Positions 7,169 through 14,371 of a stretch of DNA of 21,519 bases are shown piece after piece. The stretch is from CAYRLZ01 sp964425275 (GTDB lineage: Bacteria; Hydrothermota; Tepidihabitantia; Tepidihabitantales; JBDRVQ01): assembly GCA_964425275.1 (NCBI GenBank), contig CAYRLZ010000052.1, positions 1 to 21,519 of the forward strand, written 5' to 3'. Numbering within the stretch: the first letter of the stretch is position 1; every line of letters begins with the position of its first letter. The notes beneath the pieces were generated by a model, which was not told where the DNA came from, ran no database searches, and saw nothing but the letters and a program-made list of their open reading frames with translations. Made by a program: the position numbers and the translations under genes.

Positions 7169-9655
7169 TTAGACATCCTCCAGGGGGCTCAAAATCCGAG
7201 CGCCCCGTAAAATATAGGAATCCCGCCGCTCAATTTCTAATAATTTCAAATCCCCCTCCTCCAATCCTAAGAGTTGACCGAGGACGGAAAAGAGGCGAAT
7301 TCCTGGGGCGATGGTAATAAAGATGAGTAATTCGGTTTGGGTAAAGTCCAGGCTTTGAATCCCTGGGATATCTTGCCAAGACCGCATCAAACGCTCTTTG
7401 AGCGAAACAAGAGCGGGAGTAAGTTTTATGGCATATTGGGCTAAATTTATTGCCTGGCTCAGAGAATTGGCCTTCTTTCTAATGAGCCGGCTCTCTAAGA
7501 TCCGGATGTCTCGGGGAAGAAAAGGGGCAAGGTCGCGCGTGATGTTGCCGGAGTAAAAGCCGAGAAGTTGAATATCCAGATACTCACCCTTTGAGGTAAT
7601 GCCTACCGGTCGGGGCGGCGAGAAGGAGAGAAGGGGATGAGGTGAATACCCAGCCGAGAAGGCAACCGGTAGTTCCGAACGACGCAGGGCACGATAGAAA
7701 GCGCGCACAATATCAAGATGGGAGGCAAAAGCCAAACTCCCCAGCACCGCATATTTTATCCGATAGGTTATCTTAGGCCCGGTCTCCGGATTGGCCGGGG
7801 GGAAAGGGCGCAACGTTTTTTGGGTGAAGGTAGTTGGTGTTTCCACCAAACCATCTTCCCTTGACGGCAAGTAATTTTTTTTCAAAGAGAGAGGAATTTT
7901 ATTCGGGCAGGCGCCGCAATCAGAACAGGTGGCAGATTGAAAACAGTCCGGGGTGAAATGAAAAGCCTCAGCCTTCCGCGCCTCTCCCCTTAGAAATTCT
8001 TTTTTTACACCGACATCAATGAAATCCCAGGGAAGTTTTTCTTTTAGGGAATACTCCCGAAGATATTGCTTAGGGTCTAAATCGTTTTCTAAAAAACTTG
8101 CCTCCCATAATTTATAATTAAAGAATTCACTCCACTCGGTAAATATCGCGCCTTTTTTATAAGCGGTCTCAATAACCCGGCCCAGCCTTTCGTCCCCCCG
8201 GGCCAGGCAAGCCTGGATTTCTGTCTGTTCCGGATTGTCCCATTTGAGGATAATATTTCTCCTTTTTGTCTCCCTTTTTAGAAATTCAATCTTTTCGGTC
8301 AAGACTTCTTTTTCCTCACTCGCCTTCCATTGAAGAGGAGTATGGGGTTTTGGGATGAAGGAAGAGAAGGAAACCCGAATCTGTATCTTCTTGAATTGCC
8401 GAGCCAAATTGCCGACAAAAGAACTTAACGACCTAATATCTTCTTCGGTCTCTGAGGGAAGTCCAATCATAAAATATAACTTAACTCCTAACCAGCCGGC
8501 ATTAGCGGCAGCGGCAATAGCGGAAAAAATCTTCTCCTCACTAACATCCTTATTGATTAGCCTTTTTAATCGGGGGCTCGTGGTTTCCGGGGCAAAGGTT
8601 AAGCCGGTCTTCTTTATTGCCTTCAAGGTCTGGGCGAGTTCCAGAGAGAAGTCCTCACCGCGCATTGAAGGAAGAGAAATCCCCACCCGCCGCTTATAAA
8701 GGAGGGCATTCAGTTGGGAGAGGAGCGAGGGAAGATCCGGATAATCGGCAACCGAAAAGGCAAGGAGTGAGAGTTCCTCCCAACCACTGCTCCTTATCCC
8801 CCTTTCCACTAAACAAAGAATCTCTTCCGGCGTTCGGATTCTTAAAGGCCGGTTGATAATCCCGGCTTGACAGAACCGACAGCCTCGGGTGCAACCACGC
8901 ATCACTTCAACCGTAAGGCGGTCGTGGACAATCTCACAAATTGGCACCAGGGGCGGAAAAGGAAAATCCTCTTCTTTTAAGTAAGATACCGTTCGCTTCT
9001 TTATTAATGACTTTTTACTCGCCTCGTCCGACTGGCTGGCCGGCGGGTGCAATGGCACATAAACCCCTTCTAATTGGGCAAGGGTGGAAAGGAGACGCTC
9101 CCGTGATTTCCGGTCCCAGTTTTGATAGACATCCGCTATCTCCTTAACTACCTCTTCGCCGTCACCGATAACAAAGGCATCAATGAAATCCTCCATCGGC
9201 CGGGGATTGACCGAACAGGGGCCACCAGCAATGACCAATGGGTCAGAATTCTTCCGCTCCGCCGACCTTAAAGGAATCCCAGCAATATCCAGACAATAGA
9301 GGCAATTTGTATAAGAAAGTTCTGACTGTAAGGAAAACCCCAGGATATGGAATTTATTCAGCGGTGTCTTTGACTCCAGAGAATAGAGGGGAATGCCCTT
9401 TACTTTGAGACGTTGGCCAAAATCCGGCCAGGGGGCATAGATCCGTTCCGCAAGAATCGCATCTTCTTTATTTAAGATGTGGTAAAGAATTTTTAGACCG
9501 TAGTTCGACATCCCGATTTCATAAACATCAGGAAAGATTAGACCGAAGAGAAGAGAATTATCCTTTCTTTCCTTGAAGCGACAATTATATTCACCGCCCG
9601 TATAACGAATCGGTTTTTGACAGAGCGGCAGGATATTTTTTAATTCACTTTCCAT
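7169..9655 (-). CDS. Radical SAM protein fused to a DUF2344 domain (TIGR03960/TIGR03936-like)
   Basis: 828-residue fusion. The N-terminal half is a TIGR03960-type radical SAM protein: a leader with PDVYEIGMSNYGLKILYHILN, a B12-binding-like region without clear cobalamin histidine motif, then the cluster-binding C255-x3-C259-x2-C262 in EVMRGCTRGCRFCQAG. A later cysteine cluster (CFQSATCSDCGAC) may hold a second iron-sulfur site. The C-terminal about 200 residues (from YRIKYAVLGSLAFASHLDIVRAF) match DUF2344/TIGR03936, with AGYSPHPLLSF and PRPVGITSKGEYLDI. In other bacteria these two modules may be separate neighbouring genes, and both are often found beside rng. The substrate is unknown; linkage to RNase G and ribosome genes suggests an RNA- or ribosome-related modification, which is inference. 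Confidence 0.9.
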   Translation of the reverse strand: MESELKNILPLCQKPIRYTGGEYNCRFKERKDNSLLFGLIFPDVYEIGMSNYGLKILYHILNKEDAILAERIYAPWPDFGQRLKVKGIPLYSLESKTPLNKFHILGFSLQSELSYTNCLYCLDIAGIPLRSAERKNSDPLVIAGGPCSVNPRPMEDFIDAFVIGDGEEVVKEIADVYQNWDRKSRERLLSTLAQLEGVYVPLHPPASQSDEASKKSLIKKRTVSYLKEEDFPFPPLVPICEIVHDRLTVEVMRGCTRGCRFCQAGIINRPLRIRTPEEILCLVERGIRSSGWEELSLLAFSVADYPDLPSLLSQLNALLYKRRVGISLPSMRGEDFSLELAQTLKAIKKTGLTFAPETTSPRLKRLINKDVSEEKIFSAIAAAANAGWLGVKLYFMIGLPSETEEDIRSLSSFVGNLARQFKKIQIRVSFSSFIPKPHTPLQWKASEEKEVLTEKIEFLKRETKRRNIILKWDNPEQTEIQACLARGDERLGRVIETAYKKGAIFTEWSEFFNYKLWEASFLENDLDPKQYLREYSLKEKLPWDFIDVGVKKEFLRGEARKAEAFHFTPDCFQSATCSDCGACPNKIPLSLKKNYLPSREDGLVETPTTFTQKTLRPFPPANPETGPKITYRIKYAVLGSLAFASHLDIVRAFYRALRRSELPVAFSAGYSPHPLLSFSPPRPVGITSKGEYLDIQLLGFYSGNITRDLAPFLPRDIRILESRLIRKKANSLSQAINLAQYAIKLTPALVSLKERLMRSWQDIPGIQSLDFTQTELLIFITIAPGIRLFSVLGQLLGLEEGDLKLLEIERRDSYILRGARILSPLEDV
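7177..7181 (-). promoter_or_regulatory. Ribosome binding site deciding the rng start
   Basis: GGAGG on the minus strand inside the 3' end of the radical SAM gene. It is 9 nt from ATG 7167 but directly abuts ATG 7176, so it favours the downstream start. Confidence 0.65.
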
Positions 9656-9683
9656 TTAGAACAATACCTTTTCCTATATTTCT

Positions 9684-9711
9684 ATTATACCAGAGTTAGC
9701 GGATTAGTCAA
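9684..9711 (-). promoter_or_regulatory. Promoter of the radical SAM-rng operon
   Basis: On the minus strand TTGACT (9706-9711), a 16-bp spacer, and TATAAT (9684-9689) preceded by TGG (extended -10). Transcription should begin near 9677, giving a leader of about 22 nt before ATG 9655. AGGAAAAGG at 9667-9675 is a possible ribosome binding site. Unlike the other operon heads in this window, this one has a short leader. Confidence 0.75.
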
Positions 9712-9798
9712 GGTAATTGAGCACTCTTTCTCCACTCAAAATGTTTCCCGCGCCTGATTTTTACCCCTAAGCCTTTGACTGGTCATAACTTATTAAAT

Positions 9799-9815
9799 TT
9801 TCGGTCTAACCGAAA
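9799..9815. repeat. Perfect 7-bp inverted repeat
   Basis: TTTCGGT-CTA-ACCGAAA, a perfect dyad with 3-nt centre, in the divergent region between the radical SAM and glycosyltransferase genes. It overlaps the first unit of the 12-bp repeat array. No T-tract follows, so it is not a terminator; it could be an operator half-site pair. Confidence 0.45.
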
Positions 9816-9865
9816 GGCTAATTAAATCTCTAATCACCTGGCTAATTGAAAGGCTAACGACCATT
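9806..9865 (+). repeat. Five-unit tandem array of exact 12-bp period (CTAA core)
   Basis: CTAA occurs at 9806, 9818, 9830, 9842 and 9854, exactly 12 bp apart. Units read CTAACCGAAAGG, CTAATTAAATCT, CTAATCACCTGG, CTAATTGAAAGG and CTAACGACCATT. The core is invariant, the remaining eight bases are only partly conserved. It ends 19 bp before the -35 of the glycosyltransferase promoter. It shares the 12-bp period and CTA-start core with the larger array at 20729-21008. Confidence 0.7.
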
Positions 9866-9884
9866 GTTTGGGTAGCACTGGGTC

Positions 9885-9913
9885 TTGACGACTTAGATTT
9901 TTCCAATTAAAAT
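9885..9913 (+). promoter_or_regulatory. Promoter of the glycosyltransferase operon, predicted leaderless
   Basis: TTGACG (9885-9890), a 17-bp spacer and TAAAAT (9908-9913). The expected transcription start is about 9919-9921 and the GTG start codon is at 9919. No Shine-Dalgarno is present. A leaderless mRNA is predicted. Confidence 0.75.
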
Positions 9914-9918
9914 ATCCT

Positions 9919-10797
9919 GTGCCGGAATTATCAATTGTTTTTGTTAATTACCACTCAACACCTTATCTTATTAAGTGTTTGCAATCATTAGAAAAATCTA
10001 CCTTCACCGATTACGAAGTGATTATTATTGATAACAACTCACTAAATTCTCCCTTCCTCCCAACCAAAGGCTTGCTTTCGCTTCCGGGGAGAATGAGGGT
10101 AATTCAAAGCAAGAGGAATTTGGGTTACGGTCGGGCATTAAATTTAGGCATCGGTCTCGCCGAAGGCAGATTTATCGCCTGCGCCAATCCCGATATTTTC
10201 TTCTTTCCGGACACCTTGGAGAAATTGATTGAGTTTCTTTTGGCGAACAAGGATACGGGTTGTGTCGCACCGCAGATATTTTCTCCGGATAATCAACCTC
10301 AACCTTCGGCCCGACGTTTCCCGGTCTTCTCCTCTATCTTCTTTGCCCGTCGGTCTTTCCTGGCCCGGGCTTTCAAGAATAGTAAGGGGAGAGAGGATTT
10401 TCTCTATTTGAAAAGTGAAAAAGAAAAAGCGCCATTGGCCGTCGATTCGGTTATCGGGACCTTTGTTATCTTTCGGCGTCAGGCATTAAACGATGTTGGT
10501 GGTTTTTCTGAGGCTTTCTTCCTCTACGCCGAAGACTTAGATATCTGCTATCGCCTTCAGCAAAAAGGGTGGAGGCGTTTTCTAATTCCGGCGGCAAAGA
10601 TAATTCACTATACCGGGAGGAGCCGGAAGACCAACTGGCGTTTCGCTGACTACCATCGCCTGAAATCCCTCGCCATCTTTTATGGGCGATATTCCTCTTT
10701 TCGCCGTTTCCCTTCCCTCACCTTTCTTCTTTTCTTCTTCTACTTCACCCTCACCCAATTTCTTGACCTCTTTGATATTCGGGAAGAACGGCTGTGA
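9919..10797 (+). CDS. GT2 family glycosyltransferase (rhamnosyltransferase-like)
   Basis: Cytoplasmic nucleotide-sugar-dependent glycosyltransferase, 292 residues, GT-A fold. The N-terminus ELSIVFVNYHS and VIIIDNNS (about 34-41), the NLGYGRALNLGI segment, NPD at 90-92 (the DXD-equivalent of WbbL-like enzymes), and a catalytic-base region FFLYAEDLDICYRLQQKGW with E205/D206 and H230 all match family 2 rhamnosyl-type transferases. A hydrophobic C-terminal stretch (about 267-283) may contact the membrane. The GTG start coincides with the predicted transcription start. The stop overlaps the next gene's GTG by 4 nt, pairing it with a sugar-1-phosphate transferase that would prime the lipid carrier. 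The donor sugar cannot be told from sequence. Confidence 0.9.
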   Translation: MPELSIVFVNYHSTPYLIKCLQSLEKSTFTDYEVIIIDNNSLNSPFLPTKGLLSLPGRMRVIQSKRNLGYGRALNLGIGLAEGRFIACANPDIFFFPDTLEKLIEFLLANKDTGCVAPQIFSPDNQPQPSARRFPVFSSIFFARRSFLARAFKNSKGREDFLYLKSEKEKAPLAVDSVIGTFVIFRRQALNDVGGFSEAFFLYAEDLDICYRLQQKGWRRFLIPAAKIIHYTGRSRKTNWRFADYHRLKSLAIFYGRYSSFRRFPSLTFLLFFFYFTLTQFLDLFDIREERL

Positions 10798-12113
10798 GGA
10801 AAGTTTTATCACTTTTTATCTTTCTCTTTTGCGACTTTATCTTCTTATCCCTCTCCTTCTTTTTTGCCTTTATCCTCCGGAAAGATATTTTCGCCCATCT
10901 CTTTCCTGCTTCTTATACCTTCCCCTTTTCAGTATTCTCCGCCCGCTATTATTTTCTTCTCCTTTTTCTCTTCATCTTCACTTATGAGGGGCTCTACACA
11001 AAAATTTATCCCCCCGAAGAGGAATTGAGACGAATCTGGCGTGGGCTCTCCATATTTTTCCTAACGGTTTTAAGTTTTGCCTTTATTACCCGAATTGGTG
11101 GCTTTTCCCGTTTCATCGTCGTTTGTGCCTTTTTCTTCTCTTTAATCTTTCTTCCCTTGGAGCGCTGGATTTTAAAATCTTGCCTCTATTCCCTTGGTCT
11201 TTGGGGAAGAAAACTCCTTTTAACTGGTAGTTCGGTGATGGTGGAAAGGGTTAAAAGAGAACTGCTTCGCAATAAAGAGACCGGAGTGATAATTAAGGAA
11301 TTGGCAAAAGGAGGTGAAAACGGAGAAGGGGTGATAATCGCTAAGGAAAAGATATCCGCCCAAGATTTACTCCCTTATTCTCCGCCTTCGGTGAAAGAGG
11401 TCTTCCTTTTTACCGGTGAGCCGCTCTTCTCAACTCACCAGGCGGAAATTGAAAGAATGGGGACGCTTTTCTTCATCCGATTGAGATATAATCTCCTTTC
11501 ACCATTCAATCTATTTCTCAAACGGCTCTTAGAACTCATTCTTTCCTCTCTCATCTTTTTTTTAACCCTACCTCTCTTTTTATTAATCTCAATTTTGATT
11601 AAACTCTCCTCGCCGGGGCCGGTTTTCTTTGTTCAGGAAAGGGTGGGGGAAAGAGGAAAGAGGTTTATTTGCCGGAAGTTCCGAACGATGGTCGCAGGGG
11701 CCGCATCCGAAGGGAATCTCTCAGACGCCGATTTTATGAAAATGAGTGGTGTAGAAGTAAGCCGGATAAGGGGTGACGCGGCGCGAATGACCCCAATTGG
11801 TAAATTCTTAAGGCGAACCAGCCTTGATGAATTACCTCAATTCCTAAACCTCTTTGCCGGCGAAATGTCTTTGATTGGTCCCCGACCCTATCTCCCAAAG
11901 GAATTGGAGCGCGCCGGAAGATATATTGATATAATAACCAGGGTTAAACCAGGGATTACCGGTCTCTGGCAGGTCTCCGGGCGGGCGGATTTATCTTTTG
12001 AAGAGCGCTTCCTCTTAGACGAATACTATGTCAAGAACTGGTCACTCTGGTTAGACCTTTATATATTCTTAAAAACCTTCTGGGTTATTTTAAGAGGAAA
12101 AGGAGCCTACTGA
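10794..12113 (+). CDS. Polyprenyl-phosphate hexose-1-phosphate transferase (PHPT family)
   Basis: Membrane enzyme that starts a surface glycan by moving a sugar-1-phosphate onto undecaprenyl phosphate. 439 residues: four or five transmembrane segments in the first about 130, a short degenerate nucleotide-binding-like region (about 138-225), a further hydrophobic segment (about 247-270), then the catalytic bacterial sugar transferase domain. Its motifs are SSPGPVFFVQERVGE, KFRTM at 295-299, SLDELPQFLNLFAGEMSLIG, PRP and RVKPGITGLWQVSGR. The GTG start overlaps the preceding stop (GTGA). Genes of this architecture are WbaP/EpsE/WcaJ-like; the middle domain is shorter and poorer than in typical WcaJ. 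Sugar specificity is unknown. uppS in the same window makes its lipid substrate. Confidence 0.92.
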   Translation: MRKVLSLFIFLFCDFIFLSLSFFFAFILRKDIFAHLFPASYTFPFSVFSARYYFLLLFLFIFTYEGLYTKIYPPEEELRRIWRGLSIFFLTVLSFAFITRIGGFSRFIVVCAFFFSLIFLPLERWILKSCLYSLGLWGRKLLLTGSSVMVERVKRELLRNKETGVIIKELAKGGENGEGVIIAKEKISAQDLLPYSPPSVKEVFLFTGEPLFSTHQAEIERMGTLFFIRLRYNLLSPFNLFLKRLLELILSSLIFFLTLPLFLLISILIKLSSPGPVFFVQERVGERGKRFICRKFRTMVAGAASEGNLSDADFMKMSGVEVSRIRGDAARMTPIGKFLRRTSLDELPQFLNLFAGEMSLIGPRPYLPKELERAGRYIDIITRVKPGITGLWQVSGRADLSFEERFLLDEYYVKNWSLWLDLYIFLKTFWVILRGKGAY

Positions 12114-12129
12114 AACTACGGTAACACCG

Positions 12130-12531
12130 ATGAAAAGAAGACCATTATATACCGAAAGCCATGCCAAATCGGGGTTAAAGGAAAAATTACCAAAGATTGA
12201 AACCTTCCCCTCGCAGTTCAAAAATTATGAGATTACTATTGAAATTCCTGAATACACATCTATCTGTCCCCGAACCGGTCTACCTGATTTTGGTCGGATT
12301 ACCATAAAATACCTGCCGAATAAATATTGCTGTGAACTCAAGAGTCTCAAATATTATATCCACGGCTATCGGAATTTAGGTATCTTCTACGAGAATGCGG
12401 TAAATCGCATCTTAAAAGACTTTGTCCAAAAGGTTAAGCCGAAGTGGTGTTTGGTGCGCGGTGAATTTAATATTCGCGGCGGGATGAGAAGTATCGTTGA
12501 AGCGAGGTATCCCCCAGGAAGAAAACGATGA
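12130..12531 (+). CDS. queF: NADPH-dependent 7-cyano-7-deazaguanine reductase (preQ0 reductase)
   Basis: Reduces the nitrile preQ0 to the amine preQ1 for queuosine tRNA modification. Short type I form, 133 residues. Visible: nucleophilic C46 and D53 in YTSICPRTGLPDFG, the QueF motif ELKSLKYY at 69-76, and E88 in GIFYENAVNRIL. The residue before that Glu is Tyr, where Bacillus and E. coli enzymes have His. It starts 17 nt after the sugar transferase stop with only a weak ribosome binding site (GGTAACACCG) and overlaps the lipoprotein start by 4 nt. Its place between glycan and lipoprotein genes looks like co-transcription, not shared function. Confidence 0.95.
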   Translation: MKRRPLYTESHAKSGLKEKLPKIETFPSQFKNYEITIEIPEYTSICPRTGLPDFGRITIKYLPNKYCCELKSLKYYIHGYRNLGIFYENAVNRILKDFVQKVKPKWCLVRGEFNIRGGMRSIVEARYPPGRKR

Positions 12532-13121
12532 GTGCCTGGCGTAGCCCGACGACTAAATTCATTCTGATTTTTCTTCTTTTTGCCGCCCTCCTATTTTTCT
12601 CTGGCTGTGATTATCTCTTGCCCAAAGATGATTACCAACCTTCGGGCCAGCAATTTACCCTCAAGCCAGATATTGAGTTAAAGGGTATAAAGAGTAGCGA
12701 TACCCTTTTTCACTCCGCTGGTGCCTTCACCTTAGAACTCTGGATAAAATTAAAAAGCGGGAGTGTGCCCAAATACGATACCTTGCCTCCTGGTCTCTTT
12801 TTCCTCTCCCAAAATGAGGCGAAAAAAGATATGATAATTGTCCAAAACCTGCCGATTGCCGCTGGTAGCGAAGAGAAGGTCCATCCTCTTCCGGTCTTCG
12901 GTGTCCAGCGGCGGCGAGAAATCCCTTCTGCCACGGAATATCGCCTTGGTCCTTTAACTGATGACCTGGACATAAAGCGGATGGTGGAGATTTTAAAAAA
13001 GAAGCGGATTGAAGGGAGGAATGTCAGTTTAGTCCAATCCGCAATCTATCGGATTACCGATGGTGAAGAATTGACCCAAGGGCTCTTAGATACCCTAAAT
13101 TCACTTCCTGACGAATACTGA
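12528..13121 (+). CDS. Predicted lipoprotein of unknown function
   Basis: 197 residues. The N-terminus has basic residues, a hydrophobic core and a lipobox LFFSGC with the lipidation cysteine at 27, so export and lipid anchoring are predicted. The mature part is about 170 residues, soluble, with a beta-rich-looking first half (FTLELWIKLKSG, TEYRLGPL) and a helical later segment (DIKRMVEILKKKR). Near the end VQSAIYRITDGEELTQGL resembles the QxAIWxxTDG pattern found in some surface-domain families, but this is not enough for a call. No family recognised. The ATG overlaps the queF stop by 4 nt, with AGGAAG as likely ribosome binding site. Last gene of its operon. Confidence 0.8.
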   Translation: MSAWRSPTTKFILIFLLFAALLFFSGCDYLLPKDDYQPSGQQFTLKPDIELKGIKSSDTLFHSAGAFTLELWIKLKSGSVPKYDTLPPGLFFLSQNEAKKDMIIVQNLPIAAGSEEKVHPLPVFGVQRRREIPSATEYRLGPLTDDLDIKRMVEILKKKRIEGRNVSLVQSAIYRITDGEELTQGLLDTLNSLPDEY

Positions 13122-13186
13122 CAACTAAGAGATGATTACGGCGATAATAAGATGAACACAGAAGAAAAGAGGCGGTGAAAGGGAAA

Positions 13187-13277
13187 TTAGGATGAAGATA
13201 AATAAAATCCTAAATCCTACGGCACTGCTGTACGCAGTCCGAGGCTCGGAAATTAGGAAATCGGTCTTTTTATTTTC
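13187..13277. terminator. Dyad-rich convergent region, possible two-way terminator
   Basis: Between the convergent lipoprotein and OsmC genes. TTAGGAT (13187-13193) can pair with ATCCTAA (13207-13213). TCCTAA (13208-13213) can instead pair with TTAGGA (13253-13258), enclosing a hairpin with ACTGC (13224-13228), loop TGTAC and GCAGT (13234-13238), lengthened by CGG/CCG across a one-base bulge. TTTTTATTTT follows at 13267-13276. Mutually exclusive pairings are visible, but no classic stem-plus-T-tract, so the terminator call is tentative. GGAAATTAGGA occurs twice (13182-13192, 13248-13258). Confidence 0.35.
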
Positions 13278-13281
13278 ACCC

Positions 13282-13692
13282 CTACCTAATTTCTATTCGG
13301 TAGGTAATCGGACAGGCGAGTTTTAACATCGCCCCAACCGAGCAGTATTTATCAAAGGATTGACTCACCGCCTTTTCAATATTTTTCTTATTTAAGTCTT
13401 TCCCTTGAAATTTATAGACCAAATCAATTTTTTTATAGATCCGGGGGTGTTCTTCTTGTCTCTCACCATTTATCTGGATAACGAACTCGGTTAAGTCCTC
13501 GCGCATCTTCTTCAAGAGCGAGACAATATCCATTCCCGTGCAACCACCAAGGGCGATAAGGAGAAGTTCCATTGGGGTTGGGGCAAGATTTTCGCCGCCG
13601 CTTTCTTGAGGAGCGTCCATAACTACGGTATGCCCAGAATTGGTCTTACCGACAAACGTCATTCCCCCAATCCATTTCACCGCGCACTCCAT
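13282..13692 (-). CDS. OsmC/Ohr family protein (YhfA-like)
   Basis: 136 residues, single OsmC domain. The two conserved cysteines are present: C51 in ALGGCTGMDIVSLLKKM and C117 in KYCSVGAMLK, with E43-like residues in PTPMELLLIALGG. A third cysteine (C127) lies near the C-terminus. The GGCTGMD and YCSVGAML wording matches the YhfA-like subgroup more than Ohr hydroperoxide reductases. A thiol-dependent peroxide or disulfide role is known for the superfamily; the substrate here is unknown. SD AGGGGGG lies just before the ATG. It is the last gene of an operon behind a PhoU-domain protein, separated by 12 nt. Confidence 0.9.
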   Translation of the reverse strand: MECAVKWIGGMTFVGKTNSGHTVVMDAPQESGGENLAPTPMELLLIALGGCTGMDIVSLLKKMREDLTEFVIQINGERQEEHPRIYKKIDLVYKFQGKDLNKKNIEKAVSQSFDKYCSVGAMLKLACPITYRIEIR

Positions 13693-13704
13693 TTTACCCC
13701 CCTC

Positions 13705-14370
13705 TTAGACTGTTGCCATTTCCTCTGGCCGATAAGTTAGACGGTGGAAGGGATTGACAACCGAAGAGGCAACATTTTTTAAGTGAGCACTCACCCTTTT
13801 TAAGTAACGAGCTAGTAAGGCAATGACCACGCCCTCTTTGGCGGTTAGTTTTGGATTCTTTATCACATCCTCCACAATCTTTTCGCACCGGGGCGCAAGT
13901 TTGCTATGGGCTTCCATTATCTCTTTACCCAATTCCACATCGCCCTTCTTAAAACAGTTTATTGTCTGATTAAAAAGTTCCGCGACTTGAACCTCAATCT
14001 CCCTTATCTGGTCAAAGTAGGTCCCGAGCATTTGCTCGGGATAGAGATGGGCAAGTTCAATCGTATTTTTTGAGTAATCGCCAATTCTTTCAATATCATA
14101 GACGATAATTGATAAAACCAAGGAAGAGGTAATGTCTTGGTAGGGGTTAATCGCCAGGTGCTCCAAAATCTTTCGCCGGACATCCACCTGCAAGAGATTC
14201 AACTCCCTATCCAATTGGTAGATATCCTCTTTCTCTCTTTCTTCTTCCATCATCACCCGCATTGAGAACTCAAACATATATCTGGCCTTTTCAAGCATTG
14301 TCACCACTTCCTCGGTTGCCTCTTTTAAGAGGGAACTCCTTTTCCAAAACTTCAAGAAATCAGCAAACAT
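13705..14370 (-). CDS. PhoU-domain protein, partner of the Na/Pi transporter
   Basis: 221 residues, all helical, with two PhoU-type repeats. The first holds VYDIERIGDYSKNTIELAH (about 89-107), the second ALLARYLKRVSAHLKNVAS near the C-terminus, matching the E-R-I-G-D-x-x-x-N metal-binding fingerprint. PhoU domains regulate phosphate uptake. In many Na+/Pi cotransporters a PhoU domain is fused at the C-terminus; here it is a separate gene 1 nt downstream of the transporter, so it very likely acts on it. Start ATG 14370 has a strong ribosome binding site AGGAGG at 14375-14380. Confidence 0.92.
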   Translation of the reverse strand: MFADFLKFWKRSSLLKEATEEVVTMLEKARYMFEFSMRVMMEEEREKEDIYQLDRELNLLQVDVRRKILEHLAINPYQDITSSLVLSIIVYDIERIGDYSKNTIELAHLYPEQMLGTYFDQIREIEVQVAELFNQTINCFKKGDVELGKEIMEAHSKLAPRCEKIVEDVIKNPKLTAKEGVVIALLARYLKRVSAHLKNVASSVVNPFHRLTYRPEEMATV

Positions 14371-14371
14371 A

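Noticed and set aside
8355..9147. Plus-strand frames (8355-8699, 8617-8856, 8941-9147) inside the radical SAM gene
   Set aside because: All are antisense to a long well-conserved coding region and show no recognisable motifs.
9806..9918. Small peptide LTERLIKSLITWLIERLTTIV across the five-unit array
   Set aside because: No start codon with ribosome binding site, and the four-residue periodicity follows automatically from the 12-bp period.
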